Shown: in pieces, positions 24,200 through 33,034 of the stretch
Layout: the number at the start of each line of letters is the position of its first letter
Position numbering within the stretch: position 1 is the stretch's first letter
Position numbers and translations under genes: made by a program
Notes under the pieces: model-generated
Databases searched by the model: none
What the model saw: only the letters and a program-made list of their open reading frames with translations
What the model was told of the DNA's origin: nothing
NCBI RefSeq assembly: GCF_005502275.1
Contig: NZ_SWLZ01000002.1
Coordinates: 1-64,000 of the forward strand
DNA from: Robertmurraya siralis
Lineage (GTDB): Bacteria; Bacillota; Bacilli; Bacillales; Cytobacillaceae
Reading direction: 5' to 3'
Length of the DNA: 64,000 nt

Positions 24200-26264
24200 G
24201 AGAACCACCCCTGACTTGATACTTAAGTGTTTGAAAGTATCCTTCTCTAAATTCCCTTGATTGATTTTTACAATCTTCGAACATTTGTTCCATTACTACT
24301 TGTTTTGTTTTTATCTTTACTTCCTTAATTAGCTTGATAACAAGAGCATCGTTTTTCATGTTCATCAATTCAGCCATTTGATGGATGGATGTTTGGCCAA
24401 TGTTTCTAGAAAAATCTTTGTCATTCATCGCTCGTATAGCTACATTACTACCATTTGCTATATCGAGCTTTTGTTGCTCCTGGTGTTTTAGCTGTTGTAG
24501 AACCCATTTAGTAAATTCCCCTTTGTCACGCGTATTCTTAGAAGAAAAGGACACTTCTTTTTTTAAAAAAGGAGACGACGCTTGACTATTTTTTATACTA
24601 AGTACTTTCACACGACCATACCCAGCACCTGTTTGCTGGCCCCATAATCGTTGTTCGACTTTTTCCCAGTCGACCTCTTGGTTTTTCACAATTAAAACTG
24701 TACCTGCATCCAAGGCAGGAATTTGCGGTTTAGGCATCCTCCACTTACTGTTATAGCCTGAAAGTGTCGTTTGTTTGATAAACTTACGAGTAGGCTTTAA
24801 AGTTAAATGCGACATCAATTCTTGCTCTACCTCTTTTAAAAATTGGTCGGGATCAGGATTTGCTCTTCCATAATCATCGATTAATAACATCGGTGTCAGT
24901 AAACAAATCGCAATATACTCTTCGTTCCGCAATAACTGATCAGTGAGAACCTGCTTTGGCTCGTCCAAGAATTCCATCGTCACTGTGCCATATTCAGCTG
25001 TTCTTGAGCGCCCTAAACGCAATTGACCATTCCTTTTCTCAACACACGCGATCAACGCCTGCAAATCGTCCGTCGTTCCTTGCCAAATACCGTAAAACGT
25101 TTGCTTTGCGCCTAAGGACGTATATTGAAAAAATTGGCCAGATTGAGGATCGTCTTCTTTTCCTAATGCCCTTCCAATTCCCCGATCTGTAGGTCTCGAA
25201 TGATGCATACGAATTTCTTTTTTCGGTTCATAAACATAAACCGTTGAATCTTCGAGATAAATAAGCGACTGAACAGAGCGTAGAATTACATCTTCTGAAT
25301 CGAGTTGATCTCTCTTGGCAAAAACATCATAGATTTCGGTAGGGTTCTTTTTATTTTGCTGAAAATGTCCAGGACACGGGACAAATACCTTGCCATCGTG
25401 TTCAGGATAGGCATAATGAAATTTGACACCGTTTTGCAAGAATATACGGGAAAATGCCTCGTCCTTATGAGCCTCTTCTCCCAACCCATGGTCAGTAATA
25501 TACATCCCCGCTAAAGCACCAAGGATAGCGCTTCCTGGAATCCAGTCTTCACTGCTATGATACAAGCCTCTTTGCCCAGCTATAAGGAGGGGCTGCTCTA
25601 GTGTCAAACGAAAAGCGACTTCATTCTTTGGCATGACTCGCTTATACGACAAAGGTACTTCAGTAGTCTGTGCTTTGTCTAAGACACACTCCACTTCGCC
25701 TAGCCCTCTCGTGCGCCCTATGCCGAGGTTTCGTAGTCCTTTTACGCATTGTTTTAGCAACTCCAGCTGCGTTTTATCCGCTAAAACAATCCTACTTCGA
25801 AAGACAATCCCTTTGTGCACGGTCCGGACAGTTCGCAATGAGTGGCTTTTTGCCACTTGTCCTTCTAATGCTGTATGCGTTCGTAACGATGTAAACAACT
25901 CCAAGATAGATTCTGAACTGAATTGTGAGAAAGCACCAACATCGATTTCGCCTACGTTTTTCTTTTTTATATCAGGATCACTAGGATCAGGAACTTGATA
26001 CAAAACGCCATCATAGACATGCAACGGACTGGACTCAGCAGCACCTGCTCGACCAAATAATTGTTCCGTTGCGAGCTTATCTGCTAATCCCCAATCAACC
26101 AATTCCCGCGCTACACCATGAAGAGCACCCTTTATCCGCTTAGATGGAATATACGGGAAGCCTTTCTGATGGGCAATCTCTGTATCAACCAACCCGGTAA
26201 TACTACTCCCGGTTGCCACACAAAGTTCGCTATTTAATGTAATATCAAGATCATAAACCGTCAT
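24183..26264 (-). CDS. csx10: Cas7-Cas5-Cas11-like fusion (Csx10-like)
   Basis: 693 residues. Residues about 1-197 are a Csm3/Cas7 domain with a candidate catalytic Asp at D27 (GLVDTE), the RAMP motif YIPSKRIKGALHG and a GIGRTRGLGE loop. Residues about 210-550 are a second RAMP domain resembling Cas5/Csx10 (WIPGSAILGALAGMY, LGRSRTAEYGTV, GAGYGRV). The last 110-130 residues are basic and helical (KWVLQQLKHQEQQ, MAELMNMKNDALVIKLIKEV) and would serve as a small-subunit Cas11-like domain. No separate csm2/cmr5 gene is present, which fits a fused small subunit. ATGA overlap with the cas10 stop. Confidence 0.85.
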   Translation of the reverse strand: MTVYDLDITLNSELCVATGSSITGLVDTEIAHQKGFPYIPSKRIKGALHGVARELVDWGLADKLATEQLFGRAGAAESSPLHVYDGVLYQVPDPSDPDIKKKNVGEIDVGAFSQFSSESILELFTSLRTHTALEGQVAKSHSLRTVRTVHKGIVFRSRIVLADKTQLELLKQCVKGLRNLGIGRTRGLGEVECVLDKAQTTEVPLSYKRVMPKNEVAFRLTLEQPLLIAGQRGLYHSSEDWIPGSAILGALAGMYITDHGLGEEAHKDEAFSRIFLQNGVKFHYAYPEHDGKVFVPCPGHFQQNKKNPTEIYDVFAKRDQLDSEDVILRSVQSLIYLEDSTVYVYEPKKEIRMHHSRPTDRGIGRALGKEDDPQSGQFFQYTSLGAKQTFYGIWQGTTDDLQALIACVEKRNGQLRLGRSRTAEYGTVTMEFLDEPKQVLTDQLLRNEEYIAICLLTPMLLIDDYGRANPDPDQFLKEVEQELMSHLTLKPTRKFIKQTTLSGYNSKWRMPKPQIPALDAGTVLIVKNQEVDWEKVEQRLWGQQTGAGYGRVKVLSIKNSQASSPFLKKEVSFSSKNTRDKGEFTKWVLQQLKHQEQQKLDIANGSNVAIRAMNDKDFSRNIGQTSIHQMAELMNMKNDALVIKLIKEVKIKTKQVVMEQMFEDCKNQSREFREGYFQTLKYQVRGGSHGRKE

Positions 26265-27751
26265 TGCTGCACCACCCTGCTTTTAAACAAGTTTTGCTCA
26301 TAGTAATCCGCTAGCTCAAATGCATCCAGCCACGGTTTCGTTTCGTTAAAATCACCAATACCCCTGGACTCTAGCAATTCGTTTGCAGCTTTAATAGCGT
26401 CCTCCGTTCCTTTTAAATACGCTTGATACATTAACTTTTGTTTAGTACGTGGAATACGCATTTCTGATTCGGTTCCCTTTTCATTTAGTTGTTTAATACA
26501 TTCTATTAGGGTGTTCACTCCATTTTTCTCATGTTCAGATACTCGATATGGACGATATCTCCCTAGTACAGCATTATTTGGATTAGTCGGTCTGCCCGTG
26601 ACATCCCGAGCCGAGACGTCACTGCCACGCACCAATTGGAAATCGATGTATGACCCTTGCCCTCCGTTTTGGCTTCGTTTCTTTTTTGCTTCTTTGCAAC
26701 ATACTTCTGCAATTTCATAAGCAATATCAAATGGAAAATGCCCATGAACATACGCGATTCCCGCACATGCCGATAAAGACAAGTCCCCTGAATAAGACTC
26801 CATTCTCTTTAGAATCTCGACGACTAAAGGCAGAGCCCAGTCGGCTTGACAAAGAAATGTCAAATCATCGCCATCCATAATTAACGGTCTAATTGGAAGT
26901 ATGTCCTTTTCAAATGAAATGGTTTTCATCACATTCTGAACCAGGTCCTTATAGCCTTGTGAAATCTGCAAAGAGAGCTCTCGGTGCCCTTTAACTTGTT
27001 CGGCAAATGACAAGCCATTCTTGTCTAAGTTTTGGAGTTTTCGTTTCATTTGCTCGCCCATGCCGTTGCCATCAATATGGATGACTGCGATGTAGCTATC
27101 ATCCCCAGGACTCTTTTTTAAATCATTAATCTGCACAGCCCACCGCTTCTTTGGAGGCGGGTCAATGATGTCTTCCAACTCTATTGACTCTGTAGCTTGC
27201 TCTTTTAATGCTTGAATCGTAGAACGATTGTCTTTATAGGTAATTGGAAAGCCGCCAAAATGTTCTTGTGCGGAAATCGGCAATGCCCCAAACGGCTTAG
27301 GCCGTACCATCTCTTCCTTTTTACGTGCAAGTGTATCCTGCAATTCTTGATATAGTGGATAATAAGACGTGGTTTTGTCATATGAAAATTCAAGAGTTTC
27401 TGCTATTAATGTTAACGTATAACTTTTTTCAATTAATTTAATCGAAATTTCCTTGAATACTTTTTGACAAAGATTATGATCGCGATAAATAACTAAGGCA
27501 TTTCCGCCCCCAATAAAAACGACTTCCGCCTGAAATTCACTGTTTGAAAATAACTCAATTTCCATGTCTTTTTGCCAATCTACTTTGATAGATTCGTGCT
27601 CTTTTAATACCTTAATCAGCTGTGATCTCATTAAATCACCGACGATTCGTGAGGCACCGACATTTTCTTTCATACGGTTCGTAGCAAATATGTATTCTTG
27701 AATCCCACTAATGTCGTAGAGGGCAAGGAGGTAGGAATCAGTTTGAGTCAT
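26261..27751 (-). CDS. cas10: Cas10 large subunit without HD domain
   Basis: 496-residue type III signature protein. No N-terminal HD nuclease domain exists: the protein begins directly with the first palm (YDISGIQEYIFATNRMKEN, FIGGGNALV). The second palm has HIDGNGMG around residue 228 and MDGDDLTFL around 292-299, so the usual GGDD reads DGDD with both catalytic aspartates kept. A C-terminal helical part follows. Cyclic oligoadenylate synthesis is therefore possible, DNA cleavage by Cas10 is not. Start: GGAG lies 9 bases before the ATG at 27751, while the ATG at 27760 touches it. Overlaps the nuclease gene by 14 bases. Confidence 0.92.
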   Translation of the reverse strand: MTQTDSYLLALYDISGIQEYIFATNRMKENVGASRIVGDLMRSQLIKVLKEHESIKVDWQKDMEIELFSNSEFQAEVVFIGGGNALVIYRDHNLCQKVFKEISIKLIEKSYTLTLIAETLEFSYDKTTSYYPLYQELQDTLARKKEEMVRPKPFGALPISAQEHFGGFPITYKDNRSTIQALKEQATESIELEDIIDPPPKKRWAVQINDLKKSPGDDSYIAVIHIDGNGMGEQMKRKLQNLDKNGLSFAEQVKGHRELSLQISQGYKDLVQNVMKTISFEKDILPIRPLIMDGDDLTFLCQADWALPLVVEILKRMESYSGDLSLSACAGIAYVHGHFPFDIAYEIAEVCCKEAKKKRSQNGGQGSYIDFQLVRGSDVSARDVTGRPTNPNNAVLGRYRPYRVSEHEKNGVNTLIECIKQLNEKGTESEMRIPRTKQKLMYQAYLKGTEDAIKAANELLESRGIGDFNETKPWLDAFELADYYEQNLFKSRVVQQ

Positions 27752-28616
27752 CGCTGCCATCTCCTTGGTTTAAGATTTTATTAAACATACATACATAAGA
27801 TTGATGAGGGAAAAAGATCGGATTGTTAATAAGCATCAGCAGTTGGTTTAATTGGAACGTAAGAGAGAGTGTGATGTTTTCATCGTTACCATCCTTAACT
27901 TTCAACTCTGACAAAGTACCTTTGTCTCCCTTAATTCTCGATACTTCTGTTCTATAAAAATTTAATTCTTTATACCATTCGGAGTATGTCCAGTTCTCAT
28001 TTTCAATTATTTTTTCTAATTTATTCTCCTCTTTTAAATTTAGAATGATATCAAAATCAGCCTTAAATGACTCTACGGCACTTTTTGTTGAGAGTGCACA
28101 AAGGATGCGAATAGGGCGTGTTGATCGACTTGATTCAAAGCCGTTCGACTTTTCACTGTCAATAACCCCTTGGTTATAAACACGTACCTTGGATTGATTG
28201 GACGTCTTTAGTTTTTTTATTGATTTAATCCATGTATTAATTTGGTCTTCCTTAATTGATTTGCTTTTGCATTCTATGACAATAGCAACCGCCTCTATTG
28301 GAATGAATTTCATCTTTCCGTAATTAAAGATATAAGGGGTATACTGTTCATCAAATACAGCAATATCTACTTCATTAGAGATGTTTTGATTTGAATCAAT
28401 GATAAAAACATTTTGTTCAACTTTATATTTCAATGGAATAATTCTTCTAAATAAATCAAACCACAGATCTTCACGATATCCTCCAAGAGTGGTTCCATGG
28501 TTAGAAATCTCCATTCTTAATTGTTCACTCATTGAACTTTCCATTTTCAAATGATTATCCGCAAGCTTTCTTATTGTTTTTTTAATAATTAATTCTTTCT
28601 TAGTTGCTTCACACAT
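27738..28616 (-). CDS. DUF6602-type PD-(D/E)XK nuclease in cas operon
   Basis: 292 residues. After a helical N-terminus comes a PD-(D/E)XK-like core: GGYREDLW (E49), NISNEVDIAVFD (D84) and VIECKSK (E115, K117), the layout of DUF6602 proteins. The C-terminal 100 residues are of unknown fold; I see no CARF, SAVED or membrane segment. It lies between cas6 and cas10 and overlaps both, so it is part of the same transcript. It may provide the DNase missing from the HD-less Cas10. A longer frame reaches 28685, but GAGGAGGGA 8 bases before the ATG at 28616 and an ATGTGTGA overlap with the cas6 stop fix the start. Confidence 0.8.
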   Translation of the reverse strand: MCEATKKELIIKKTIRKLADNHLKMESSMSEQLRMEISNHGTTLGGYREDLWFDLFRRIIPLKYKVEQNVFIIDSNQNISNEVDIAVFDEQYTPYIFNYGKMKFIPIEAVAIVIECKSKSIKEDQINTWIKSIKKLKTSNQSKVRVYNQGVIDSEKSNGFESSRSTRPIRILCALSTKSAVESFKADFDIILNLKEENKLEKIIENENWTYSEWYKELNFYRTEVSRIKGDKGTLSELKVKDGNDENITLSLTFQLNQLLMLINNPIFFPHQSYVCMFNKILNQGDGSDDSN

Positions 28617-29535
28617 TCCCAAGTCCCTCCTCTTCATTGTAAAAAACAGAAAAACTGCCAAATCCATGGGTAGTATTTTTGCCAAAATGTATCCTTTCCC
28701 CTGCTTCTAGCAATGGTGTAAAGGGGGTAATATTACCTGAAAACCGGGCCCAACCTTCTATCCCCGGAATATGAAGCTTATCTTTATGGTTCATTGAATA
28801 ACGCTTAAAGTCATTTAATCGCCAACTTTGAGCCTCAGTCTGAATGTCAGATGCAGCGGAGAGCATCACCTCTTCATTCCAATTAAGCTGTTTATCTGTA
28901 TACGCTTGTGTTAAAAGGGCCAACCTTCTGCTGATCGATCGAATGATGTCTGCAAATGTTAGCGAGTAAAGTACTTTTTTGCTCACTTGTACTCTGACCG
29001 GACTATGAAATTTAATTCTTACCGAGTGGGCCTCTCTTTCTTTACAAACTAGGGGAGATGGCTGAATATGGCGAAGGGACATTCTCCCTAACTTCCATAT
29101 CTGTTTTTTTCTTATTGCATCGCTCACCTCTTTTAATTCAAAGGGAATCCGTTCTGCCCCAAATCCTCGCTTTTCCATTTCTTGAAAAGCATCTAAAAAA
29201 AGTCCGGCATGGTCGCTCGTTTCACCAATTAAAGTAATCTCGAAGATGAGTTTGTCTCCAACTTTCCAACTTGTCTTATTGTATGTCACCATTCGTATAA
29301 CAAAAGGGTTGACAGCTCCACCTTCATTTCCAACGGAGTTAAAACGATTGGCATAGTCACAGCGACTTGCAATCGGACAGACAAAACATTTCATTCTTGG
29401 CGTAGGACAATCAAATCCACGAATACAATGGCCCAGCGCACCACGAATAGTTGTCCCCAAAAATCGAGGAAGAGTCCCCGACCTCTTTGCCTCATATGTA
29501 ACTCTCAAGGTAAGCAATTTTATATGATCAAACAT
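28609..29535 (-). CDS. cas6: Cas6 pre-crRNA endoribonuclease
   Basis: 308-residue RAMP nuclease of the Cas6 type that cuts CRISPR transcripts within the repeat. The C-terminal half has the Cas6 pattern: GWARFSGNITPF and the glycine-rich loop HFGKNTTHGFGSFSVF. The N-terminal part has a cysteine cluster (C37, C43, C50, C53, C59; CPTPRMKCFVCPIASRC), likely a zinc site seen in some type III-linked Cas6 proteins. GGAG lies before the ATG (AAAGGAGTGCTCT). First gene of the operon and overlaps the nuclease gene. The catalytic His/Tyr/Lys set was not identified with certainty. Confidence 0.86.
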   Translation of the reverse strand: MFDHIKLLTLRVTYEAKRSGTLPRFLGTTIRGALGHCIRGFDCPTPRMKCFVCPIASRCDYANRFNSVGNEGGAVNPFVIRMVTYNKTSWKVGDKLIFEITLIGETSDHAGLFLDAFQEMEKRGFGAERIPFELKEVSDAIRKKQIWKLGRMSLRHIQPSPLVCKEREAHSVRIKFHSPVRVQVSKKVLYSLTFADIIRSISRRLALLTQAYTDKQLNWNEEVMLSAASDIQTEAQSWRLNDFKRYSMNHKDKLHIPGIEGWARFSGNITPFTPLLEAGERIHFGKNTTHGFGSFSVFYNEEEGLGNV

Positions 29536-30096
29536 AGAGCACTCCTTTAACAGGTTGAATTATGTATCTAGTGGTACGGTTTAATATTGATTTTGATTGC
29601 TTCATCGTATTTCTACGCGTCGATATAAAGAGGAAGGATCGATGTTGTTAAATTCCGAGTTAAAAAAACATAGTCTTACAAACTAGATGGAGAAAAATAA
29701 TCACATTCCAATTTTTTTCTTAATACGCATTTTCTTTTTTGAAAGCATTAAGCCTCTTTTAAATGCGGTATAAGCAAGAAATTCATCATTAAAGTTTTGA
29801 CTGGAATCAAGCAATTAATCTTTTAACGTTAGTTTATTTATTCATTTCTCGAACACGGCCAAATATACTGAATTTTCATTCTCATATGTATATTTTACCA
29901 TTCCCTAATTCTAAAATCAGCAAGAATTAGACATTTTTTCCTTTTTTCAACTCTATAATCCTGATAAGAGTTTTTTAAATAGTTCAAAAGACCAATTAGG
30001 CATCTGAAGCTAATGTCAGTTAAAAAATTTCTAGTATCTGCTGTTTAAACTAAAAAAATTTCTTCCGATTTAATCATCAGAAATCGTTTTTATTCA
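29536..30096. other. AT-rich gap upstream of cas6
   Basis: About 560 bp between cas6 and the right array. It must hold the cas operon promoter, but no single -35/-10 pair stands out. I see no ORF, RNA gene or clear repeat. Confidence 0.4.
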
Positions 30097-30263
30097 ATCA
30101 CTCTCTATACACTCATGTAGAGTTCGACTGTTCATCCCGCATTTATATTTCATAGCGATTCTAATTTCAATCTACACACTCATATAGAGTGTGACGGTGT
30201 CAGCGGAAGAAATTGAAACGGCACGCTGGGCATTTCAATCCACACACTCATATAGAGTGTGAC
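30097..30263 (-). CRISPR. CRISPR mini-array, right (three repeats, two spacers)
   Basis: Two well-kept 32-base repeats (30232-30263 and 30164-30195, one mismatch) and a degenerate terminal repeat (30097-30128, matching mainly in its stem half). Spacers are 36 bases (30196-30231) and 35 bases (30129-30163). The orientation from the ATTGAAAT tag is minus strand, with the leader on the right and degeneracy at the far end, as expected. The repeat stem is CACTC/GAGTG. Confidence 0.9.
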
Positions 30264-30431
30264 TGCGATTTTTAAACAAAAAAAGTAAATTTACACTTTT
30301 TCTCATTTTAAAAATGCAACATTTCTTGTTTTTCAAGAAATATTTGTAAATATAATGCCAAATAAGACGATTAAACCCTAATTTTAAGGTGCGAATCCCC
30401 TAGGGAAATCATGTGCGCTTCACATTCGCAC
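30264..30431 (-). promoter_or_regulatory. CRISPR leader of the right array
   Basis: AT-rich leader starting at the first repeat. It shares the GCGATTTTTAAAC block and TTACACTTTTT with the left leader, and an identical 42-base distal block (30387-30428) inside a GTGCGAA-N29-TTCGCAC dyad. It should carry the array promoter and integration signals. Confidence 0.75.
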
Positions 30432-30713
30432 CTAAAATAATATGGTGAGAGAACTTCCCAACTTTTTTAGTGGATCTATCGATTCCAGCCTTCTATGAAA
30501 ATCTCTTTTTTTAACAAGCGTGGAAACACTATTCCGTGAACTTTACTTTTCCATGCAGTACTGACTGAGCCTTTGAATTGCAGCAATGAGATTATGCAAT
30601 CTTCCTCTTAATTATAGCAAAAATCTTACATTTCAACTTAAATATTCCAAACTCAAGAATACGATTAGCAAACTTGCACCAATACCTTTTTGTCGCCAAG
30701 ATTCTCTCTTTTA
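30432..30713. other. non-coding gap right of the CRISPR module
   Basis: About 280 bp between the right leader and the oxidoreductase stop codon. No ORF or structured element is recognised. Confidence 0.35.
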
Positions 30714-31658
30714 CTAGATTTTCCTTAACTGTTCAAGTATCACTTGTGCTTTGTATCCTACTTCAAAATCATATAGCTCTGCCTTTTGTCCATCAACAGC
30801 CTTAATGATTTCATCGATTAACTGATTGGGTGCTGCATCTTCTATTAAAATAGTTTCCAGCTCTTCTCCTAGTTTACCAGCCTTAAGCTGGCCCCAGTTT
30901 TCGAGTGATAGTGTTCCTTCTGAACCGAATGCTGTAAAACCAATATATTCCTTTCCAGCAATTTCACTTATGCCTTCAATTAAAACTGGAGTTCCATCTT
31001 CAAGCTTTGCGGTTGCGATAATCCCCGTTTCACATTTGAGTGGATCAGTGGGTAATTCTAATTGGGTATGGATATTTTTCAAATCACCAAAAACCTTCAA
31101 TGTTTGCTGGATGAAATGAACTCCAACCTCAAGTACGAAGCCGCCCTGTTCACGATTTCCAACCCAGTTATTTTTTTGCCACGGACGCGGCCATTCCGGG
31201 AAATGCATGGCAAGCTGTAATCGTCTCAGCTTGCCAATGTAATTTTCACGAATTAACTCGGCAAATTTTGTTGCAGCCGCTCCATAATTAAGCGGGAAAT
31301 TCATTGCATGAATAATATTTGCTTCTGTTGCCACTTTCAACATTTCCCCGGCCTCTTCCACTGAGTTTGCTAAAGGCTTCTCACATAAAATATGTTTTTG
31401 GGCCCGCAATGCTTCCATCACAATTGGAAAATGAAATTTCGGTGGGACTGCGACATAAACAAGTTCAACCTTCGGATCCGCGATTAATTGCTGATACATT
31501 GTATAAGCCTGTGCTCCCCTAATAGATCCAGCTGTCTCTCTTGCTAACGGTTCGAGCTGATCACAGACCGCCACAACTTCTATATGAGGATGCTGCAAAA
31601 ATTGTTTCATTAAACGCTGCCCAATTGCTCCTAGACCAATAATACCAATATGTAACAA
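30714..31658 (-). CDS. Gfo/Idh/MocA family oxidoreductase
   Basis: NAD(P)-dependent dehydrogenase of 314 residues. The Rossmann motif IGIIGLGAIGQRLMKQF is at the extreme N-terminus, CEKPLANSVEEA holds the conserved Lys, and GFVLEVGVHFIQQ the substrate-domain His. The frame is open to 31718, but TTG at 31658 has AAAGGGGA 8 bases upstream and begins right before the nucleotide-binding motif. It stands alone, divergent from the hydrolase gene; substrate unknown. It is not a close copy of the dehydrogenase at 3999-5129. Confidence 0.85.
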   Translation of the reverse strand: MLHIGIIGLGAIGQRLMKQFLQHPHIEVVAVCDQLEPLARETAGSIRGAQAYTMYQQLIADPKVELVYVAVPPKFHFPIVMEALRAQKHILCEKPLANSVEEAGEMLKVATEANIIHAMNFPLNYGAAATKFAELIRENYIGKLRRLQLAMHFPEWPRPWQKNNWVGNREQGGFVLEVGVHFIQQTLKVFGDLKNIHTQLELPTDPLKCETGIIATAKLEDGTPVLIEGISEIAGKEYIGFTAFGSEGTLSLENWGQLKAGKLGEELETILIEDAAPNQLIDEIIKAVDGQKAELYDFEVGYKAQVILEQLRKI

Positions 31659-31899
31659 ATAAAAAATCCCCTTTCCCTGTGTTATATCTATCGTACATGA
31701 GGAAAAGACAACTGTCATTTAATTTATAACATGATATACTACAGCATGATTTGGCCGTTTTAACATCCTTTTTACATCAATAACATACTTTATCAATGAC
31801 CAACGCTACTAATCGTGTTTTCATGATAAAATAGTTTTATATCATTGTTCGTATTAAATGCAGCAATTCAGTTGTGTTAAATCTATAGGGAGTGAATTT

Positions 31900-32676
31900 A
31901 TGAGTTTATACTATCAAGAGCATGGTGATAAGAATGCACCATTAATCGTGTTTTTGCACGGTGGCGGTGTTAGTAGTTGGATGTGGGACAAGCAAGTTCA
32001 ATATTTCAAACACAAACACTGTGTTACTATCGACTTGCCTGAACAGGGGAAGAGCAGGCAATCTGAACTTTTCTCGATTAAATCTAGTGCACTAAAAATA
32101 ATTGAACTGATCGAAAATATTGGAAAAGGGAAGGAAATTACCGTAATTGGCTTCTCTTTAGGGGCACAGGTCGCCCTGCAAATTTTGAGCTTAAAACCGC
32201 AGTTAGTTGATTATGCAATGATCAATAGCGCCTTAGTCATTCCTAGTCCACTTTTAAAAAAATGGATTAAACCTACCATTAAATTAACATCGCCATTAAT
32301 CAAAAATCAATCCTTTTCCAAACTGCAAGCTAAAACACTTTATATTGATCAAGAATACTTTGACACATACTATAAAGAAAGCTCAGCCATGCCCACAGAA
32401 ACATTAATTAGAATACTGGAAGAAAATATGTCCTTTGATCTCCCGAAAAATTTCCATGAAGCAAAGGCAAATATATTAGTAACAGTTGGTTGCAGAGAAA
32501 AAGCCGTCATGATAAAATCTGCTAAAAAAATCGTCACCCATAACCCAAATTGTAAAGGCGTAATCCTCCCGAATATAGGTCATGGAGTATCGTTTGTAAA
32601 ACCAGATTACTTTAATCAACTCATTGAATCGTGGCTCACAAAGGACTCTTTACCACAAGACGTGCAAACTCTTTAA
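31900..32676 (+). CDS. alpha/beta hydrolase
   Basis: 258-residue alpha/beta-hydrolase fold protein. The oxyanion HGGG motif (FLHGGGVSSWMWD), the nucleophile elbow GFSLGAQ, a likely acid near TVGCREKA and the catalytic His in PNIGHGVSF are all present. Substrate unknown; these are often esterases or related hydrolases. GGGAGTG lies 5 bases before the ATG at 31900, so the upstream ATG at 31858 is not used. Single gene, divergent from the oxidoreductase. Confidence 0.85.
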   Translation: MSLYYQEHGDKNAPLIVFLHGGGVSSWMWDKQVQYFKHKHCVTIDLPEQGKSRQSELFSIKSSALKIIELIENIGKGKEITVIGFSLGAQVALQILSLKPQLVDYAMINSALVIPSPLLKKWIKPTIKLTSPLIKNQSFSKLQAKTLYIDQEYFDTYYKESSAMPTETLIRILEENMSFDLPKNFHEAKANILVTVGCREKAVMIKSAKKIVTHNPNCKGVILPNIGHGVSFVKPDYFNQLIESWLTKDSLPQDVQTL

Positions 32677-33034
32677 GCGACTACATATCAAACTTCCAAT
32701 CAAGCGATTTATTAATAGAAGAAAATATTGGAAATTCTTAGGGACAGGGGGGCATGAACTCGCTTCCTTGTCTATCCTGTTTACTTTCCCACATTGATTT
32801 CTCCTACTTTATTCTCCTTTTTCCCTACATGCTCGTAACGAAACAAGGCTAATACGAATTTCCAGCTTCTTATCTCTCCATTTTTATCAGTCACGGATAG
32901 GATATATTCACAGCTAACTAATAGGTACAAACCATTCACCCTTGTCTACTCTCAATGCTCATTTCCTTTTGCCCTCAGGAAAGCTTCTCTTCCTGTCATC
33001 TGATATACTAGACTTGAAAGGAATGATTTAACAA
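32677..33034. other. non-coding gap between hydrolase and lipoprotein
   Basis: About 360 bp without a supported ORF or structured RNA; I see nothing specific beyond the expected promoter of the lipoprotein gene. Confidence 0.35.

Noticed and set aside
27738-28616. CARF-domain effector (Can/Card type) for the nuclease gene
   Set aside because: No Rossmann-like CARF motif or second domain of that kind is visible; only the PD-(D/E)XK core of the DUF6602 type.
19271-30431. Type I-C assignment from the repeat sequence
   Set aside because: The repeats resemble I-C repeats, but no cas3, cas5, cas7, cas8c or cas4 is present; the genes are type III. Such repeats are shared between I-C and type III modules in Bacillaceae.
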